A stretch of DNA of 64,000 nucleotides from NCBI GenBank assembly GCA_963708235.1, contig OY970200.1:1178001-1242000 (forward strand). The letters are read 5' to 3'. The stretch's first letter is position 1; the number at the start of each line of letters is the position of its first letter. The DNA is from G963708235 sp963708235 (GTDB lineage: Bacteria; Actinomycetota; Acidimicrobiia; Spongiisociales; UBA5794). A program made the position numbers and the translations under genes. Positions 16,308 to 25,287 of this stretch are shown one piece after another. The notes under the pieces were generated by a model. The model was not told where the DNA came from and ran no database searches. It was given only the letters and a program-made list of their open reading frames with translations.

Positions 16308-17531
16308 CTACTTCGGCTCTTCGGGGATCTCGCGCAGGAACCTGGCCACGGTCTCGACATGGTGGGTCTGCGGGAACATATCGACCGGGGCGGCCCAGTC
16401 CAGGTAATACCCGGCAGCCCGCAGCAGACGGCTGTCGCGGGCCAGGCTCGCCGGATCGCACGACACGTACACGATCCGCTTGGGGAGGGCGGCAGTGACC
16501 ACGTCGACCCCGTCCTGTCCCAAACCGGTGCGCGGCGGATCGACCACCGCCACGGTCCATGGCTCATCCACCCGCTCGGGGAGCTGACCGAAGTCCCCGT
16601 CGACCACGGTGGCGTCCAGTTCGGTGGCGCGCAGGTTGTGACGCAGATCTTTGACCGCCTCACGCCCGGTCTCGACGGCGATCACCCGTCTGGCGGGGCC
16701 ACCGACGGATATGGCGAACAGCCCGCCCCCGGCGAACCCGTCGACGAACACGTCATCGGGTTCCAGGGCGGCGGCTTCGGCGACGAGCCGGACCAGTTGG
16801 GTGGCGCCGTCGGTGTTGTTCTGGAAGAAGGTGAGCCCGGAGATCCGGAACCGGTGCCCGTCGATCTCTTCGGTGATCACGGCGGTACCGGTCAGCGGCT
16901 CCAGACGACGGCCGTGGGCAACGGCGACGTTGGCGTCCCAGTCCACCGCCTGCGGTGGCGGGGTTCCCGTGATCACCACCAGCCGCTCACCGGTGTTGGC
17001 CCCGGTCCGGAGCGTGATCCGTTCCACCCCGTCGAGCGGACCCAGCTCGTCGAAGGTGGTCCGGAGGTTGGGGTGCAACAACAGGCAGACATCGAGGGGG
17101 ACCAGGTCGTGGGACCTTCCGGCGAACATCGCCGGTTTGCCGTCGACGACCCGGAAGTCCATCCGGTTGCGGTACCCGTACGGTCCGCCGGGCGCCACGG
17201 TCTCGCGCACGTCGGGTTCGTCGATCCCCCCGAGATGGGCGAGCTGCCCGGCGACGATGTCCCGCTTCCATCGGAGCTGGGCGGCATAGTCGGCGTACTG
17301 CCATTTACACCCGCCACAGCGGACGAAATGTGGACAGGGGGGAGCGACCCGGTCGGGTGAGGCATCGAGGATGCCCGTCAGCTCGGTGCGAGCCCAGTTT
17401 CCCTTGTCCTGGACGACCTTCGCCGTCACCCGCTCACCGGGCATGGCTCCGGCGATGAAGTAGGTCTTGCCGGCGTGGCGGGCGACCGCCTCGCCGCCGT
17501 GGGCGATGTCGTGGGGAAGAAGTTCAAGCAT
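16308..17531 (-). CDS. RumA/TrmA-family 23S rRNA (uracil-5-)-methyltransferase
   Basis: About 407 residues from MLELLPHDIAHGGEAVARHA at 17531. A TRAM domain leads; an iron-sulphur motif C-x5-C-x2-C follows (PPCPHFVRCGGCKWQYAD). The methyltransferase domain has SAM motif DVFVDGFAGGGLFAISV, VVDPPRTGLG and the nucleophile in IVYVSCDPASLARD. Such enzymes make m5U in rRNA or tRNA. The start gives the usual N-terminus; a longer open frame to 18029 runs through the promoter region of the opposite gene. It is convergent with rskA. Confidence 0.85.
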   Translation of the reverse strand: MLELLPHDIAHGGEAVARHAGKTYFIAGAMPGERVTAKVVQDKGNWARTELTGILDASPDRVAPPCPHFVRCGGCKWQYADYAAQLRWKRDIVAGQLAHLGGIDEPDVRETVAPGGPYGYRNRMDFRVVDGKPAMFAGRSHDLVPLDVCLLLHPNLRTTFDELGPLDGVERITLRTGANTGERLVVITGTPPPQAVDWDANVAVAHGRRLEPLTGTAVITEEIDGHRFRISGLTFFQNNTDGATQLVRLVAEAAALEPDDVFVDGFAGGGLFAISVGGPARRVIAVETGREAVKDLRHNLRATELDATVVDGDFGQLPERVDEPWTVAVVDPPRTGLGQDGVDVVTAALPKRIVYVSCDPASLARDSRLLRAAGYYLDWAAPVDMFPQTHHVETVARFLREIPEEPK

Positions 17532-17633
17532 GGGGTCATTATCGCCGACGGGGCGGGGGCGGGGGTCGAAGGCGCACCGGTCTGCGGTCGGAATGGGCCG
17601 GGCGCCCCACGTCGTCGCCCGGGTGCGGGTCGT

Positions 17634-17662
17634 TTGACCTATGCGGAAATTGGGAATAGTCC
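17634..17662 (+). promoter_or_regulatory. Possible promoter upstream of a small membrane-protein gene
   Basis: TTGACC at 17634-17639, 17-nt spacer, TAGTCC at 17657-17662. The local A+T rise (GCGGAAATTGGGAATAGT) is unusual for this DNA. It is in the gap 17532-17792, which has no gene. Confidence 0.4.
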
Positions 17663-17792
17663 TTTCGGCCCAATGGATTCCACCGGAATAGGTCGGGAGA
17701 CTGCTCAGATGTCGGCTACAAATGTCCGCTACTTGGGGGGAAGCCAGGAAACGGGTGTTACGACACCCGGCAGAGGTATGGAGGGAGGACCC

Positions 17793-18032
17793 ATGGGCCT
17801 CTGGAAGCGGACCCTCGGTGGTGTGGTGGCAGTGGCGGCGGCAGCGGTCGTAGTGACCGTCGGTGCCCTGTTGCCTCCCGAGGTGATTCCCCCGGTGTCG
17901 ACCGTGGTCGCGATCGTCGTGATCCCATTGGTCGTCGGTGGTGGAGCCAGTCTGATGAGAATTCGGGCCGAGATGCCCGCCCGGCCGTCGACAGCCGAGC
18001 TGCGACCGGTCGAGATGCACCCGACCCACTGA
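17793..18032 (+). CDS. Small two-span membrane protein, unknown
   Basis: 79 residues from MGLWKRTLGG, with GGGAGGACCC just before the ATG. Two adjacent hydrophobic segments (VVAVAAAAVVVTVGALLPP and VSTVVAIVVIPLVVGGGAS) suggest a helical hairpin in the membrane, with a positively charged, proline-containing tail (MRIRAEMPARPSTAELRPV). No family recognised. An ATG at 17778 would add five residues. It may be co-transcribed with the next membrane gene. Confidence 0.55.
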   Translation: MGLWKRTLGGVVAVAAAAVVVTVGALLPPEVIPPVSTVVAIVVIPLVVGGGASLMRIRAEMPARPSTAELRPVEMHPTH

Positions 18033-18072
18033 TGCGTTCCGGGTGGTGTGGGCGTCCTAGTCTCGGCGGACG

Positions 18073-18444
18073 ATGTATGCGTTCCACCAGAACTGGTTCT
18101 ATGTCGCCGTCCTGAGCACCGGCGCCGTCGGGATGTGGGGGATCGGTCTCGCTCTTGCCCGTCGTCCCCCGGACCGGGTGTTCGGAGGGGTCCTTGGCCG
18201 CGTCTTCGCATGGTCGGTTGCGGCCGCCGTGGCGGCGATGTTGATCCAGGTCGCCACCGGTCTGTGGATGTATTCCCAGGGAACCGAGCCCGGCGGGCTC
18301 CACATGTTCTACGGCGTCGTGATCGTCTTCACCCTGGCGCTCGCCTATGTCTATCGGAGCCAACTCGCCCGCCGCCCCGCCCTGTCATACGGACTCCTCC
18401 TGCTGTTCGTGATGGGTCTCGGGTTGCGCGCCTGGACCGGTTGA
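18073..18444 (+). CDS. Four-span membrane protein, unknown
   Basis: 123 residues with about four hydrophobic segments: WFYVAVLSTGAVGMWGIGLA, VFAWSVAAAVAAMLIQVATG, GLHMFYGVVIVFTLALAYVY and LSYGLLLLFVMGLGLRAW. Conserved histidine-containing turns (AFHQNW, GGLHMFYG) recall small haem- or quinone-interacting membrane proteins, but this is only a resemblance. It lies just upstream of the enoyl reductase gene and is probably transcribed with it. Confidence 0.7.
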   Translation: MYAFHQNWFYVAVLSTGAVGMWGIGLALARRPPDRVFGGVLGRVFAWSVAAAVAAMLIQVATGLWMYSQGTEPGGLHMFYGVVIVFTLALAYVYRSQLARRPALSYGLLLLFVMGLGLRAWTG

Positions 18445-18545
18445 CAAGACCGGACGGTGGGGGGCGTCTGCGCTCACCGCTTCTCGCCACCGACGCCGGC
18501 CTGCGCATTAGGCTTCGCCGCCATCTGTCACTCCGGGAGGGTGCG

Positions 18546-19346
18546 TTGCTGCTTGCAGGGAAACGACTGGTCATCACGGGTGTGCTCACCGACGGCTCGA
18601 TCGCCTGGCACGCCGCCAAGGTCGCCCAGGAGCAGGGTGCCGAATTGGTCCTCACCGGGTTCGGTCGCGGGATGCGACTCACCGAGCGCTCGGCGCAACG
18701 TCTCCCCAATCCCCCCGATGTCATAGAGCTGGACATCAACGACCCCGATCACCTCGCCGCCCTCACCACCCGGCTCCAGGAGCGTTGGGGTGGGGTCGAC
18801 GGGGCGCTGCATGCCATCGCCTACGCCCCCGAGGATGCCCTCGGCGGGAACTTCCTCAACACCCCCGCCGAGAGTGCTTCCACCGCCTTTGTCACCTCGG
18901 CCTTCTCCTACAAGTCGCTGGCGGTCGCCCTCCGTCCGCTGATGCAGCAGGCGGGCGGCGGCTCCCTGGTGGCGCTCGACTTCGACAACACCCAGGCATG
19001 GCCGGTCTACGACTGGATGGGGGTCGCCAAGGCGGCGCTCCAGGCGGTCACCCGCTATCTCGCCCGTGATCTCGGTGGTGACGGGATCAGGGTCAATGCG
19101 GTCTCGGCCGGTCCGCTCACCACGGTCGCCGCCAAGTCGATTCCCGGATTCGCCGGGTTCGATGCGGTGTGGGCCGATCGGGCGCCGCTGGCGTGGGACA
19201 GCACCGACCCCACCCCGGTCGCAAAGATGATTGCCGTCCTACTTTCGGACTGGGCGCCGATGACCAGCGGTGAGGTGGTTCACGTCGACGGGGGCTTTCA
19301 TGCCATCGCCGCCGGAGGCGGTGCGGGCGGAGCGGCCACCGAATGA
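18546..19346 (+). CDS. fabI: Enoyl-ACP reductase (FabI/InhA type)
   Basis: About 266 residues. It reduces trans-2-enoyl-ACP in fatty acid elongation. The TTG at 18546 with GGGAGG upstream gives MLLAGKRLVITGVLTDGSIA, the InhA-type N-terminus. The catalytic Tyr-x6-Lys is in AWPVYDWMGVAKAAL, as in InhA, and the C-terminal LLSDWAPMTSGEVVHVDGGF is standard. A longer frame back to 18048 lies over the upstream membrane gene and is not used. FabI versus InhA naming is arbitrary at this level. Confidence 0.88.
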   Translation: MLLAGKRLVITGVLTDGSIAWHAAKVAQEQGAELVLTGFGRGMRLTERSAQRLPNPPDVIELDINDPDHLAALTTRLQERWGGVDGALHAIAYAPEDALGGNFLNTPAESASTAFVTSAFSYKSLAVALRPLMQQAGGGSLVALDFDNTQAWPVYDWMGVAKAALQAVTRYLARDLGGDGIRVNAVSAGPLTTVAAKSIPGFAGFDAVWADRAPLAWDSTDPTPVAKMIAVLLSDWAPMTSGEVVHVDGGFHAIAAGGGAGGAATE

Positions 19347-19386
19347 ACCGACGCACCCTTTCCGACCAGAGGTAGGTTCCACGATC

Positions 19387-20415
19387 ATGGCCAGCGTCCT
19401 GGTGTTGTTCGGTGGCCGCTCCGCCGAACACGAGGTGTCGTGTGTGTCGGCGGTCGCCGTTGTCGGCGCCCTCGAGGAGGCCGGTCACGAGGTGGTTGCG
19501 GTCGGGATCGATCGCAGCGGGGAATGGTGGTTGGTCGACCCGGCAACGGCTCGTGCCGCCACCCCGGAGACCCCGCTCACCGCCACCGGCACTCGGGTGT
19601 CGTTCCTTCTTCCCGAGGGCGTTCTCAGGTCCGACCGGGTGATCGCATTCGATGTGGTGTTCCCCGTGCTCCACGGTCCCTACGGCGAGGACGGGACCAT
19701 CCAGGGGGTGTTCGAGATCGCCGGGATCCCCTATGTGGGGTGCGGTGTCAAGACGTCGGCGCTGGCGATGGACAAGGACCTCACCAAACACGTGCTTACC
19801 CAGTTCGGGATCCCCACCGTTCCGTGGCGGACGATTTCCCGTCGCCATGCCGACGACCCGGCACGGATCGTCGACGAACTGGTTGCGGCGCTGGGTCTCC
19901 CGCTGTTCGTCAAACCGGCCGAGCTGGGTTCATCGGTGGGAGTCTCGATGTGTACCACGGGGGCCGAGCTTGCCACCGGTGTCATCGAGGCGTTGCGCCA
20001 CGGCGACAAGGTCATCGTCGAGGAGGCGATCCAGGGGAGGGAGATCGAGGTTGCGGTGCTCGACGGTCCCCGGGCGTCGCTCCCCGGCGAGATCGTGGTC
20101 AGCTCGGGCTGGTACGACTACGACGCCAAATATCGCGACGCCACCAGCCAGTTCATCGCGCCAGCCGACCTCGGAGCCGAGCAGATCGCCGCAGTCCAGG
20201 ATCTGGCGTGTCGCGCCTTCGCCGCCCTCGACGGCCGGGGTCTGGCGCGCATCGACTTCTTCTTGGAGCCGGACGGGCGGGGATTCCTGCTCAACGAGGT
20301 CAACACGATGCCAGGCTTCACACCGATATCGGGATTCCCCAAGATGTGGATGGCGTCAGGGATGAGCTACCCGGGACTGTGCAACGAGCTGGTCGAGGCG
20401 GCGTTGCAGGACTGA
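19387..20415 (+). CDS. ddl: D-alanine--D-alanine ligase
   Basis: 342 residues, ATP-grasp enzyme joining two D-Ala for peptidoglycan precursors. Seen are VLVLFGGRSAEHEVSCVSA, VVFPVLHGPYGEDGTIQGV, PLFVKPAELGSSVGVS (ATP-grasp loop), IEVAVLD, ARIDFFLEPDGRGFLLNEVNTMPGFTPIS (metal-binding Asp, Glu, Asn). Length is normal. The ATG at 19387 starts the family N-terminus. It follows the enoyl reductase by 40 bp. Confidence 0.93.
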   Translation: MASVLVLFGGRSAEHEVSCVSAVAVVGALEEAGHEVVAVGIDRSGEWWLVDPATARAATPETPLTATGTRVSFLLPEGVLRSDRVIAFDVVFPVLHGPYGEDGTIQGVFEIAGIPYVGCGVKTSALAMDKDLTKHVLTQFGIPTVPWRTISRRHADDPARIVDELVAALGLPLFVKPAELGSSVGVSMCTTGAELATGVIEALRHGDKVIVEEAIQGREIEVAVLDGPRASLPGEIVVSSGWYDYDAKYRDATSQFIAPADLGAEQIAAVQDLACRAFAALDGRGLARIDFFLEPDGRGFLLNEVNTMPGFTPISGFPKMWMASGMSYPGLCNELVEAALQD

Positions 20416-20453
20416 GCCCTTCCTCCGGCCGCAACCGATGTCAGCGTCTGGAG

Positions 20454-20687
20454 TCAGAGTTTGACGACGGGGCAGGTGAGGGTGCGGGTGATGCCCTCCA
20501 CCGACTGGATCCGGGCAACGACGAGCTTGCCGAGGGAGTCGACGTCGTCGGCCTCGGCATGGACCACGGCGTCGTAGGGGCCGGTGACGGCTTCGGAGGA
20601 GGTGACGCCGGGGATGTCGGCGATGGTCAGGGCGACCTGAGCCGCTTTGCCGACCTCGGTCTGGATGAGCACATATGCCTCGACCAT
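20454..20687 (-). CDS. Stand-alone Lrp/AsnC ligand-binding (RAM) domain protein
   Basis: 77 residues from MVEAYVLIQTEVGKAAQVAL; a single alpha-beta RAM domain (VTSSEAVTGPYDAVVHAEAD, LVVARIQSVEGITRTLTCPV) without the DNA-binding half. Such proteins occur across actinobacteria and may sense amino acids or modulate full-length Lrp proteins by mixed oligomers (family knowledge; not shown here). It precedes no obvious target gene. Confidence 0.82.
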   Translation of the reverse strand: MVEAYVLIQTEVGKAAQVALTIADIPGVTSSEAVTGPYDAVVHAEADDVDSLGKLVVARIQSVEGITRTLTCPVVKL

Positions 20688-20774
20688 GTGGTGCAACTCC
20701 CGGTGTGGCGTGAGGGGGCCCTCATCCTACCTGCCCCCGCCTGGCGTGGGGAGGGGAGTCGATGCGAGGCGGGG

Positions 20775-20987
20775 TCAGTACCCGTCGGAGCCGAAGCGGA
20801 GTCGACCGGCGAAGTCGCGACCGTTCTCGGTCTCGAGATCGAACACCACCCGTTGGCCCTGGCGCAGGCTACGGAAAATGGAGCCCGCCAGGGACCCGGG
20901 TCTAAGCAACACCTCGCTGTGATCATCGTCGCGCACGATCACGCCCGCACCGGTGCCCGGGTCGTAGACCTTGACGACGCCCTGCAT
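20775..20987 (-). CDS. Small OB-fold, cold-shock-like protein
   Basis: 70 residues: MQGVVKVYDPGTGAGVIVRD, then EVLLRPGSLAGSIFRSLRQG and QRVVFDLETENGRDFAGRLR. The pattern (glycine-rich first strands, RQGQRVVFDLE) fits a divergent cold-shock/S1-like OB fold, though the aromatic RNP motifs are weak. It lies 4 nt downstream of the L28 gene and is probably co-transcribed with it. RNA binding is an inference. Confidence 0.65.
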   Translation of the reverse strand: MQGVVKVYDPGTGAGVIVRDDDHSEVLLRPGSLAGSIFRSLRQGQRVVFDLETENGRDFAGRLRFGSDGY

Positions 20988-20991
20988 CCGA

Positions 20992-21180
20992 TCAGACCTT
21001 TTCGATCTTGCCGGCTTTGATGCACGACGTGCAGACGCGGATCCGCTTCGAATTGCTGCCGTCCTTGACCCGCACCTTCTGGATGTTGGGGAGCCAGCGA
21101 CGGCTGGAACGCCTGTGGGAGAAGCTGACCTGCTTACCGAACCACGGCTCTTTACTGCACACTTCACAACGATACGACAT
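20992..21180 (-). CDS. rpmB: 50S ribosomal protein L28
   Basis: 62 residues from MSYRCEVCSKEPWFGKQVSF. Two CxxC pairs (CEVC and CTSC) mark the zinc-binding form. SHRRSSRRWLPNIQKVRV is the conserved core. The start has an AAGGGAGA-type site (minus strand CTCCCTTTTC complement). It is divergent from recG. Confidence 0.92.
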   Translation of the reverse strand: MSYRCEVCSKEPWFGKQVSFSHRRSSRRWLPNIQKVRVKDGSNSKRIRVCTSCIKAGKIEKV

Positions 21181-21275
21181 GAAAAGGGAGACCTCCTGCG
21201 GTCGGGCGGGATTGTAGCAGGCCTGGGACCACCCGGAGAATCCGGTCGCGGCCGGCCGGGGGTAGCCTCTCGCCG

Positions 21276-23501
21276 ATGCCGGGTCGCCCACTTTCGTACC
21301 TCGCCACCGTCGATGTCGCCCGTGTCGAGGGCATCGGTCCCAGGATGGCGACCAAGCTCACCGGCGCCGGGGTGGCGACGGTCGCCGACCTGATCCTCCA
21401 CGTCCCGAGACGGTACCTCGACCGGTCCGAACTCTTCGATCTCGCCGGTGCCCCGTTGGGTGAGGAGGTGACGGTCGGGGGCATCGTCCAGTCCTTCTCC
21501 AAGCGGAGAATCCGTGGCAACCGCACCATGGTCGAGGCCGTGGTCTCCGACGGGACCAGTCGGGTCCGGGTGGTGTGGTTCAACCCCTACCTCAACCTCG
21601 ACGAGGGCGCCGAGGTGGCGCTCTCGGGCAAGCTGGAGCGGTTCCGGGGCGTTCTCCAGATGAAGGGTCCCGATGTCGAGCGGCTCGAACGGATCGATGA
21701 TTCGTTGGTCACCGGGAGAGTGGTTCCCGTCCACTCCGCCGTCGCCGGGCTGCGACCCTCCCAGATCCGGTCGTTCATCCACAGTGCGTTGGGCACGGCC
21801 CAACCGGTCGCCGAGGTCCTGCCGGACGAGATGCGGCGCCGACACCGGCTGGTGACCCGCACCCAGGCGCTGGCTTCGGTGCACTTCCCCGACGAGATGA
21901 AAGATGTCTGGCCGGCGCGACGCCGCCTGATCTTCGACGAGCTGTTCCGGCTCGAGGTTGCGCTCGCCATCCGCAAGCACCGCCAGGCGAGCCAGGCGAC
22001 CGGCGTCGCCCACGACGGAGCGGGCACGATGGTCCCCGCCTTCGTCGCCGCCCTGCCCTATCAGCTCACCGCCGCCCAACGGCGCAGCATCGACGAGATC
22101 GTGGCCGACATGACCGCCACCCAGCCGATGCACCGTCTGCTCCAGGGTGAAGTCGGTTCGGGCAAGACCGTGGTGGCGTTCGCCGCCCTGCTCACCGGTG
22201 TCCAGGGCGGCTACCAGGGGGCGGTGATGGCGCCGACCGAGGTGCTCGCCGAACAGCACTACCTGGGGATGTCCGGGCTCATCTCCGATGCCGGGATGCA
22301 ACCCCCCGTCACCGAATCGTTGGGGCGGAAGGGCGTCGGCGACGACCAGCCGTCGCTGTTCGAAACGGCCGCCCCGCCGGGGCCCGAGCCGGAGCGGTCG
22401 GTGCGGATGGTCCTGCTCACCTCGCACCGCGCCGCGGCCAACTTTGCGCCAGGGGCACGCCGCACCGATGTGGTGCGCTGGATCGCCGACGGCACCGCCG
22501 ATCTCGTGGTGGGCACCCACGCCCTGATCCAGGAGGGCCTCGAGTTCCACCGACTCGGGATCGCCGTGGTCGATGAGCAGCACCGCTTCGGGGTGTACCA
22601 GCGGGTGCGGCTGCGCGAGAAGTCCGCCGAACACGATCCGGATCTGTTGATCATGACCGCCACCCCGATTCCCCGCACGCTGGCGATGACGTTGTACGGC
22701 GACCTCGATGTCTCGGTGCTCGACGAGATGCCACCGGGCCGCACCCCGGTGGCGACCCATCTGGTTGGCAAAGACCCGGCCTCGCTGGGGAGGGTCCATG
22801 ACCTGATCCGCCGCCAGGTGGGGGAGGGGCGGCAGGCCTTCGTGGTGTGCCCGCTGGTCAACGACAGCGACAAGCTCGAGGCGTCATCCGCAACCGCCGA
22901 GTATCAGCGGTTGGAGCAGGTGTTTCCCGAACTGCGGTTGGGGCTGCTTCACGGCCAACTCCGACCCGAGGAGAAGGATGCGGTGATGGTGGCGTTCCGC
23001 AACCGCCAGCTCGATGTCCTGGTGGCGACCACCGTCATCGAAGTCGGGATCGATGTGCCCAACGCCACCGTGATGGTGATCGAGGATGCCGACCGGTTCG
23101 GTCTCAGTCAGCTCCATCAGCTCCGGGGCCGGGTGGGAAGGGGCCGGCATGCCTCGACCTGTGTCCTCGTCGCCGAGCCCGCCACCGAGGACGGCGAGCA
23201 ACGGCTCGCCGCCATGGTCGCCACCACCGACGGGTTCCGTCTCGCCGAGGAGGATCTGCGGATCCGGGGTCAGGGGACCGTCCTCGGGGAGCGTCAGGCC
23301 GGGACCAAGGAGTTCCGGCTTGCCGACATCCTGCGCGACGCCAAGCTGCTGGTGGCGGCTCGCACCGAGGCCTTCGCCCTGGTCGCCGAAGATCCCCATC
23401 TCGACGGTCACTCCGAACTTCGCGACGAGATCCGGGTCTTCATCGAACGCGGTGAGGACGATGCCGACGAGAACCTCGCCGAGTGGCTGCTCCGCAGTTG
23501 A
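21276..23501 (+). CDS. recG: ATP-dependent DNA helicase RecG
   Basis: 741 residues. Reverses stalled forks and branch-migrates junctions. The N-terminal wedge/OB domain (EEVTVGGIVQSFSKRRIRGN) precedes the helicase: LLQGEVGSGKTVVAFAALL (Walker A), VVDEQHRFGVYQR (DEQH), LIMTATPIPRTLAMTLYGDL, TTVIEVGIDVPNATVMVIED and QLHQLRGRVGRGRHASTCVL. Length and domain order are normal. It opens the rightward recG-rsmD-coaD series. Confidence 0.95.
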   Translation: MPGRPLSYLATVDVARVEGIGPRMATKLTGAGVATVADLILHVPRRYLDRSELFDLAGAPLGEEVTVGGIVQSFSKRRIRGNRTMVEAVVSDGTSRVRVVWFNPYLNLDEGAEVALSGKLERFRGVLQMKGPDVERLERIDDSLVTGRVVPVHSAVAGLRPSQIRSFIHSALGTAQPVAEVLPDEMRRRHRLVTRTQALASVHFPDEMKDVWPARRRLIFDELFRLEVALAIRKHRQASQATGVAHDGAGTMVPAFVAALPYQLTAAQRRSIDEIVADMTATQPMHRLLQGEVGSGKTVVAFAALLTGVQGGYQGAVMAPTEVLAEQHYLGMSGLISDAGMQPPVTESLGRKGVGDDQPSLFETAAPPGPEPERSVRMVLLTSHRAAANFAPGARRTDVVRWIADGTADLVVGTHALIQEGLEFHRLGIAVVDEQHRFGVYQRVRLREKSAEHDPDLLIMTATPIPRTLAMTLYGDLDVSVLDEMPPGRTPVATHLVGKDPASLGRVHDLIRRQVGEGRQAFVVCPLVNDSDKLEASSATAEYQRLEQVFPELRLGLLHGQLRPEEKDAVMVAFRNRQLDVLVATTVIEVGIDVPNATVMVIEDADRFGLSQLHQLRGRVGRGRHASTCVLVAEPATEDGEQRLAAMVATTDGFRLAEEDLRIRGQGTVLGERQAGTKEFRLADILRDAKLLVAARTEAFALVAEDPHLDGHSELRDEIRVFIERGEDDADENLAEWLLRS

Positions 23502-23551
23502 ACCTTGCAACGGGGTGAAGCGATCGGCGCTCATCCCCCTCGCCGGCACGT

Positions 23552-23587
23552 GCAACTGCACTGGCAACCGCACAGGCAACCGCACCG
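23552..23587. repeat. 12-bp tandem repeat, 3 copies, between recG and rsmD
   Basis: GCAACTGCACTG, GCAACCGCACAG, GCAACCGCACCG in direct order, 26 bp before the rsmD start. Confidence 0.8.
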
Positions 23588-23613
23588 GCCCCGAACCCGG
23601 CGATACTGGCGGG

Positions 23614-24171
23614 ATGCGCATCATCTCCGGCACCGCCAGGGGGCGACGACTCTCCGGTCCGGCCGGCTCGGGAACCCGCCCGATGACCGATCGAGCCAAA
23701 GAGGCGCTGTTCTCGTCACTGGGGGCGGCGGTGACGGATGCCCATGTCCTCGACCTCTACGCCGGGAGCGGTTCGCTCGGGCTCGAAGCATTGAGCCGGG
23801 GTGCGGCGTCGTGCCGGTTCGTCGAGCGCAACCGGGTGGCACTGGCCGCCCTCAGGGCCAACATCGATGCCGTCGGGCTCGGTGGCGAGGTCATCCCCAC
23901 CGAGGTCGGGCGGTTTCTCGGTGACGCCAGGCACGGGAGTGGGCCACCCGCCGACCTGACCTTCGTTGACCCTCCCTACGACCTCGCACTAGCGTCCGTC
24001 ACGTCCGTACTCGAGGAGTTGGAGCCCAGGTTGTCCGAGGACGCCACCGTGATCGTCCACCGTCGCTTCGGTGAGACACCACCGGACCGCATCGATTCGT
24101 TGCTGCTCGGCGATCGTCGTCGCTACGGCGACACCGAACTCTGGTTCTTCGATGTCGAGGTGACGCCGTGA
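23614..24171 (+). CDS. rsmD: 16S rRNA (guanine966-N2)-methyltransferase RsmD
   Basis: 185 residues: MRIISGTARGRRLSGPAGSG, RPMTDRAKEALFSSL, SAM motif VLDLYAGSGSLGLEALSRGA and catalytic DPPY (LTFVDPPYDLAL). Start from family alignment and position. The stop overlaps the GTG of coaD (GTGA), a common rsmD-coaD pair. Confidence 0.92.
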   Translation: MRIISGTARGRRLSGPAGSGTRPMTDRAKEALFSSLGAAVTDAHVLDLYAGSGSLGLEALSRGAASCRFVERNRVALAALRANIDAVGLGGEVIPTEVGRFLGDARHGSGPPADLTFVDPPYDLALASVTSVLEELEPRLSEDATVIVHRRFGETPPDRIDSLLLGDRRRYGDTELWFFDVEVTP

Positions 24172-24743
24172 CCAAGGCGCTGGTTCCCGGCAGCTTCGAT
24201 CCCCCCACCCGTGGTCATCTCGATGTGATCGAGCGGTGTGCGGTGACGTTCGACGAGGTGGTGGTGGCGGTGGTGGACAACCCCGCCAAGAAGGCACTGT
24301 TCACCGCCGATGAGCGGCTCGACCTGCTCAGGGAGAGCTGTCGTCGGTGGCCCAACGTCTCGTTCGGGGCGTTCTCCGGTCTGTTGGTCGACTACGCCGC
24401 CGCCGAGAAGGCGGATGTGATCGTCAAGGGGCTCCGGGCCATGACCGATTTCGACTACGAACTGCAGATGTCGCAGATGAACCGTCATCTCAGCGGGATG
24501 GTCACGCTCTTCGTGGCCACCAAAGCCGAGTACGGTTATCTCTCGTCCTCGCTGGTCAAACAGGTCGCCGGACTCGGTGGCGATGTCTCCGCCCTGGTCC
24601 CCGAACCGGTGGCGATCGCCCTCGAGGAGCGCCTGGCCGGCAACACCGACAAGCCCGGCGGCGCCGACCAGCCCGGCGACACCGACAAGCCCGGCGACAC
24701 CGACAACCACGGCGACACCGACAAGGACGGTCCGGAAACATGA
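24168..24743 (+). CDS. coaD: Phosphopantetheine adenylyltransferase with repetitive tail
   Basis: Penultimate step of coenzyme A synthesis. The GTG start at 24168 gives MTKALVPGSFDPPTRGHLDV with the nucleotidyl-transferase TxGH-like motif. KGLRAMTDFDYELQMSQMNR and YGYLSSSLVKQVAGLGGDVS are conserved. The enzyme normally ends near residue 160; here a hydrophilic tail of about 30 residues is added from an 18-bp repeat (GDTDKP units). GTGA overlap with rsmD and ATGA overlap with the next gene. Confidence 0.93.
   Translation: MTKALVPGSFDPPTRGHLDVIERCAVTFDEVVVAVVDNPAKKALFTADERLDLLRESCRRWPNVSFGAFSGLLVDYAAAEKADVIVKGLRAMTDFDYELQMSQMNRHLSGMVTLFVATKAEYGYLSSSLVKQVAGLGGDVSALVPEPVAIALEERLAGNTDKPGGADQPGDTDKPGDTDNHGDTDKDGPET
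24642..24730. repeat. 18-bp tandem repeat, 5 units, in the coaD tail
   Basis: Units related to GACACCGACAAGCCCGGC, in frame, encode (G/N)-D/A-T-D-K/Q-P-G. The last two units diverge. Confidence 0.85.
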
Positions 24744-25264
24744 CCGATGACACCCGTCCCCCGCCCCCGCCGATCCCGGGGCAGATCGTCGATCACATCG
24801 AGTCGCTGATCGTCGAGGTCGAGGAAGCTCGGCCCGTTCCGCTGTCGTCGAACGTGATGCTCAACCGCGACGAGTTCATCGAACGTCTCCGTGATCTCCA
24901 GGATGCCCTCCCCGAGGAGTTGCGCGCCGCACGTTGGATGGTGCGCCAGCGGGAGAGCTATATCGCCCGGACCAACGAGAAGGCCCGTGACGTCCTGGCC
25001 AAGGCGCAGGCCCGGTCCGATCAGCTTGTCGCCGACAACTACATCGTGTCCGAGGCGGTGGAGGAGGCGAACCGGTTGGTCCGCAACGCCGAGCGTGACG
25101 CCGAACGGATCCGGATGGAGGCGGAGGACTTCGCCGAACGTCATCTCGCCGAGGCCGAGAATGTCCTCAACGAGCTGCTCAGATATGTGAGCGAGTCCAG
25201 GGCCGAGCTCCATCAGTCGCTGCCACCGGCCGAAGATCAATCAGATCCGCTCACCCCAAGGTGA
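24740..25264 (+). CDS. DivIVA-like coiled-coil protein, SepIVA type
   Basis: 174 residues: a proline-rich start, an N-terminal DivIVA-like segment (IVDHIESLIVEVEEARPVPL, LNRDEFIERLRDLQDALPEE) and a long helical coiled coil (EKARDVLAKAQARSDQLVAD, VEEANRLVRNAERDAERIRM, AERHLAEAENVLNELL). In mycobacteria the gene at this place (Rv2927c, SepIVA) is an essential septation/cell-wall factor; equivalence is inferred from order and architecture. ATGA overlap with coaD. Confidence 0.78.
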   Translation: MTDDTRPPPPPIPGQIVDHIESLIVEVEEARPVPLSSNVMLNRDEFIERLRDLQDALPEELRAARWMVRQRESYIARTNEKARDVLAKAQARSDQLVADNYIVSEAVEEANRLVRNAERDAERIRMEAEDFAERHLAEAENVLNELLRYVSESRAELHQSLPPAEDQSDPLTPR

Positions 25265-25287
25265 CCCGCCCGACGTAGACTTTGCGG